Assembly (NCBI GenBank): GCA_963800065.1
Contig: CAWCZO010000009.1
Span: 310,001 to 374,000 of the forward strand
DNA: 64,000 nt
Reading direction: 5' to 3'
From: CAWJFJ01 sp963800065
GTDB lineage: Bacteria > Actinomycetota > Acidimicrobiia > Acidimicrobiales > UBA8190
Positions 62,732-64,000 of the stretch are shown piece by piece. Both the position numbers and the translations under genes were made by a program. The notes beneath the pieces are model-generated. The model had not been told where the DNA came from, did not search any database, and saw only the letters and a program-made list of their open reading frames with translations. The stretch's first letter is position 1, and each line of letters opens with the position of its first letter.

Positions 62732-63403
62732 TCAGAGCGGTTCGGAGGGGAGCGTCGACCGCCGGCGACGAGGGAGTCGGTGGACGACGGCGTCGACGAG
62801 CACGACGCTGCCCACGCCCACCAGGACGCCGCCGAGGGTGTCGCTCAGGTAGTGCCAGCGAAACGCCACCAGGGCGATGATCTCGAGGACCATGGCCGCC
62901 GAACCGAGGACAACCGCCACCCAGCGGCCGATTCCGCGCGTGACGAGGACGGCGACGGTGACCATCGCCGCCACCGCCGCCGCCGACCCCGACGGCCAGC
63001 ACAGGGCGCCTTCGAAACGGCGGCCCACCGCCACTTTCATCAGCTCGGCCAGCTCCACGGCCAGCGCCGGCCCCCCGAGACAGGCGACGACCCGCCGCCG
63101 GTCGCGTCGCCAGATCACGGCGGCGCCGACGACGGCGACGCCCACGGTGACGGGGCCCAGGCCCAGGTCGGCGAGCGCGCGGAGGAAGCCGGAGCGGAGG
63201 TGGACGGAGAAGACGGTGAAGCCCCAGCTGTCGACGACGTTCCGGCCCGGCTCGACGGCCAGGATCAACGCGCCGAGGAAGAGGGTGCCGAAGATGGCCA
63301 AGGCGAGCCACAGTGGCGCTCCCCGGCCTGGTCCGTCTGTCGTCGGCATGGGTCCGGGACCGCTCCCCGGCGCGTCAGAGGTCGGGTGCAAGGTGGTGGT
63401 CAT
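62732..63403 (-). CDS. PAP2-like membrane protein with altered active site
   Basis: 223 residues from MTTTLHPTSDAPG; a GTG 15 codons upstream is an alternative start. About six helices. Motif 1 is KVAVGRRFEG (expected K...RP); motif 2 is CWPSGSAAAV, with Ser where PSGH has His; motif 3 FRWHYLSDTLGG keeps R, H and D. The missing His would normally donate a proton, so phosphatase activity is doubtful or altered. May act on lipid phosphates in the outer membrane leaflet. Divergent from the P450 gene. Confidence 0.75.
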   Translation of the reverse strand: MTTTLHPTSDAPGSGPGPMPTTDGPGRGAPLWLALAIFGTLFLGALILAVEPGRNVVDSWGFTVFSVHLRSGFLRALADLGLGPVTVGVAVVGAAVIWRRDRRRVVACLGGPALAVELAELMKVAVGRRFEGALCWPSGSAAAVAAMVTVAVLVTRGIGRWVAVVLGSAAMVLEIIALVAFRWHYLSDTLGGVLVGVGSVVLVDAVVHRLPRRRRSTLPSEPL

Positions 63404-63541
63404 GTCGTACGTCAGGGTGTGTCGTGCACGGCAACTGAGCACGATCACTCCACGGTACCGCCCTGGGCGCCGTCACAGGGGCCGCGGTGCCTTCGAATTG
63501 TCGGACGGGGGCCCGAACGGCCGGCCGCTAGGCTCGCCCTC

Positions 63542-64000
63542 GTGCCCGGCCGGCCTCTGCCCGAGGTCCAACCGATGCCCTCCGGCGTGGGGGGACGCCT
63601 GGACCGGGCCCGGGCGACGTGGTCCTTGCTGAGGGACCCCACCGCTTACTTCCGCCGGGGGCGGGAGCGGTGGGGTGACACCTTCATCGTCGATGCCGGA
63701 GGCCACCGGCTCCTGTGCGTGTTCTCGGCCCAGGGCGTCCGTTCCCTGTACGGGTTCGCCGAGCACGAGGCCAGCTTCGGCCTGGCCACCTTCGAGCTGA
63801 TCCGCCGGAAGGTGCCCGACGAGCTCTTCGCCGGGCGGCGGAACACGCCCCACGACCTGTTCGGTCGTCACCAGACCGATCTCTATCTGGGCAGCCTCGA
63901 GGAGGCGGTGGCCCTCGAGATGGATGCACTGGGCGACCATGGGCGCTTCGAGATTTTCGCCGAGTCCCGGCGCCTCGGTCACCGCCTGGGCCTCGGTTCC
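63542..64000 (+). CDS. Cytochrome P450, 3' end outside window
   Basis: The first 153 codons are visible from a GTG; an ATG 11 codons later is an alternative. WSLLRDPTAYFRRGRERWGD, TFIVDAGGHRLLCVFSAQGV and RNTPHDLFGRHQTDLYLGSL resemble the N-terminal region and B-C helices of bacterial P450s. The heme Cys motif lies beyond the edge, so the call depends on the N-terminal pattern. Substrate unknown. The frame is open to the last base. Confidence 0.72.
   Translation, partial: MPGRPLPEVQPMPSGVGGRLDRARATWSLLRDPTAYFRRGRERWGDTFIVDAGGHRLLCVFSAQGVRSLYGFAEHEASFGLATFELIRRKVPDELFAGRRNTPHDLFGRHQTDLYLGSLEEAVALEMDALGDHGRFEIFAESRRLGHRLGLGS

Overview
The window is high-GC DNA from a bacterium with actinobacterial character. 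Secreted proteins with fibronectin and Cys-loop repeats, Tat-exported lipoproteins, PadR/HAAS/ABC modules, a secreted GH92 mannosidase, many GNAT, VOC and SDR enzymes and a cytochrome P450 all fit Actinomycetota, possibly Acidimicrobiia. That placement is inferred from gene content and codon use; no rRNA or tRNA gene was recognised.

Left part (1-28 kb) is accessory-like: low gene density, many small unknown or secreted proteins, two insertion sequences and several decayed genes. An IS3-family element (2886-4119) has a GGGAAAC frameshift heptamer and a 4-bp target duplication, but its orfB carries an extra frameshift. An IS21-family element (6979-9128) appears intact, with a perfect 7-bp target duplication. 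Between them lie a Tat-exported JAB/JAMM-like protein with a small partner and a PhyH-type dioxygenase. Then follow a RibD-type reductase, an aminoglycoside-phosphotransferase-like kinase, GNAT enzymes, a HicA-like small protein and an FAD monooxygenase. A PadR/HAAS pair is divergent from a two-gene ABC exporter. The decayed genes include a Fn3/sialidase-like repeat gene with an amber codon and two frameshifts, and internally deleted VOC, FAD-oxidoreductase and nucleoside-deaminase genes.

Middle part (28-45 kb) is denser. It holds a secreted GH92 alpha-mannosidase beside a secreted PHM-like copper monooxygenase, an SDR, a DUF2079 membrane protein and a secreted GH5 cellulase. An array of about ten 18-bp repeats separates the GH5 gene from a CrtI/PYROXD2-like oxidoreductase. 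DUF2834, MFS and DCC-family genes follow.

Right part (45-64 kb) looks like ordinary chromosome. It has a CocE/NonD hydrolase, a GAF-GGDEF cyclase with an intact I-site, a GT39-like membrane protein, and an aquaporin translationally coupled to a Tat lipoprotein phospholipase C. An EAL phosphodiesterase precedes an operon of circularly permuted ATP-grasp and a fused alpha-E/transglutaminase protein. Then come a 5'-truncated pstS behind a CBS-domain gene, typA, a PAP2-like protein lacking the usual PSGH histidine, and a cytochrome P450 cut by the window end.

The genes work as small modules: extracellular polysaccharide and glycan breakdown (GH92, GH5), c-di-GMP turnover (GGDEF plus EAL), lipid hydrolysis plus water/solute channel (PLC plus aquaporin), and a predicted peptide-modification operon (ATP-grasp, alpha-E, transglutaminase).
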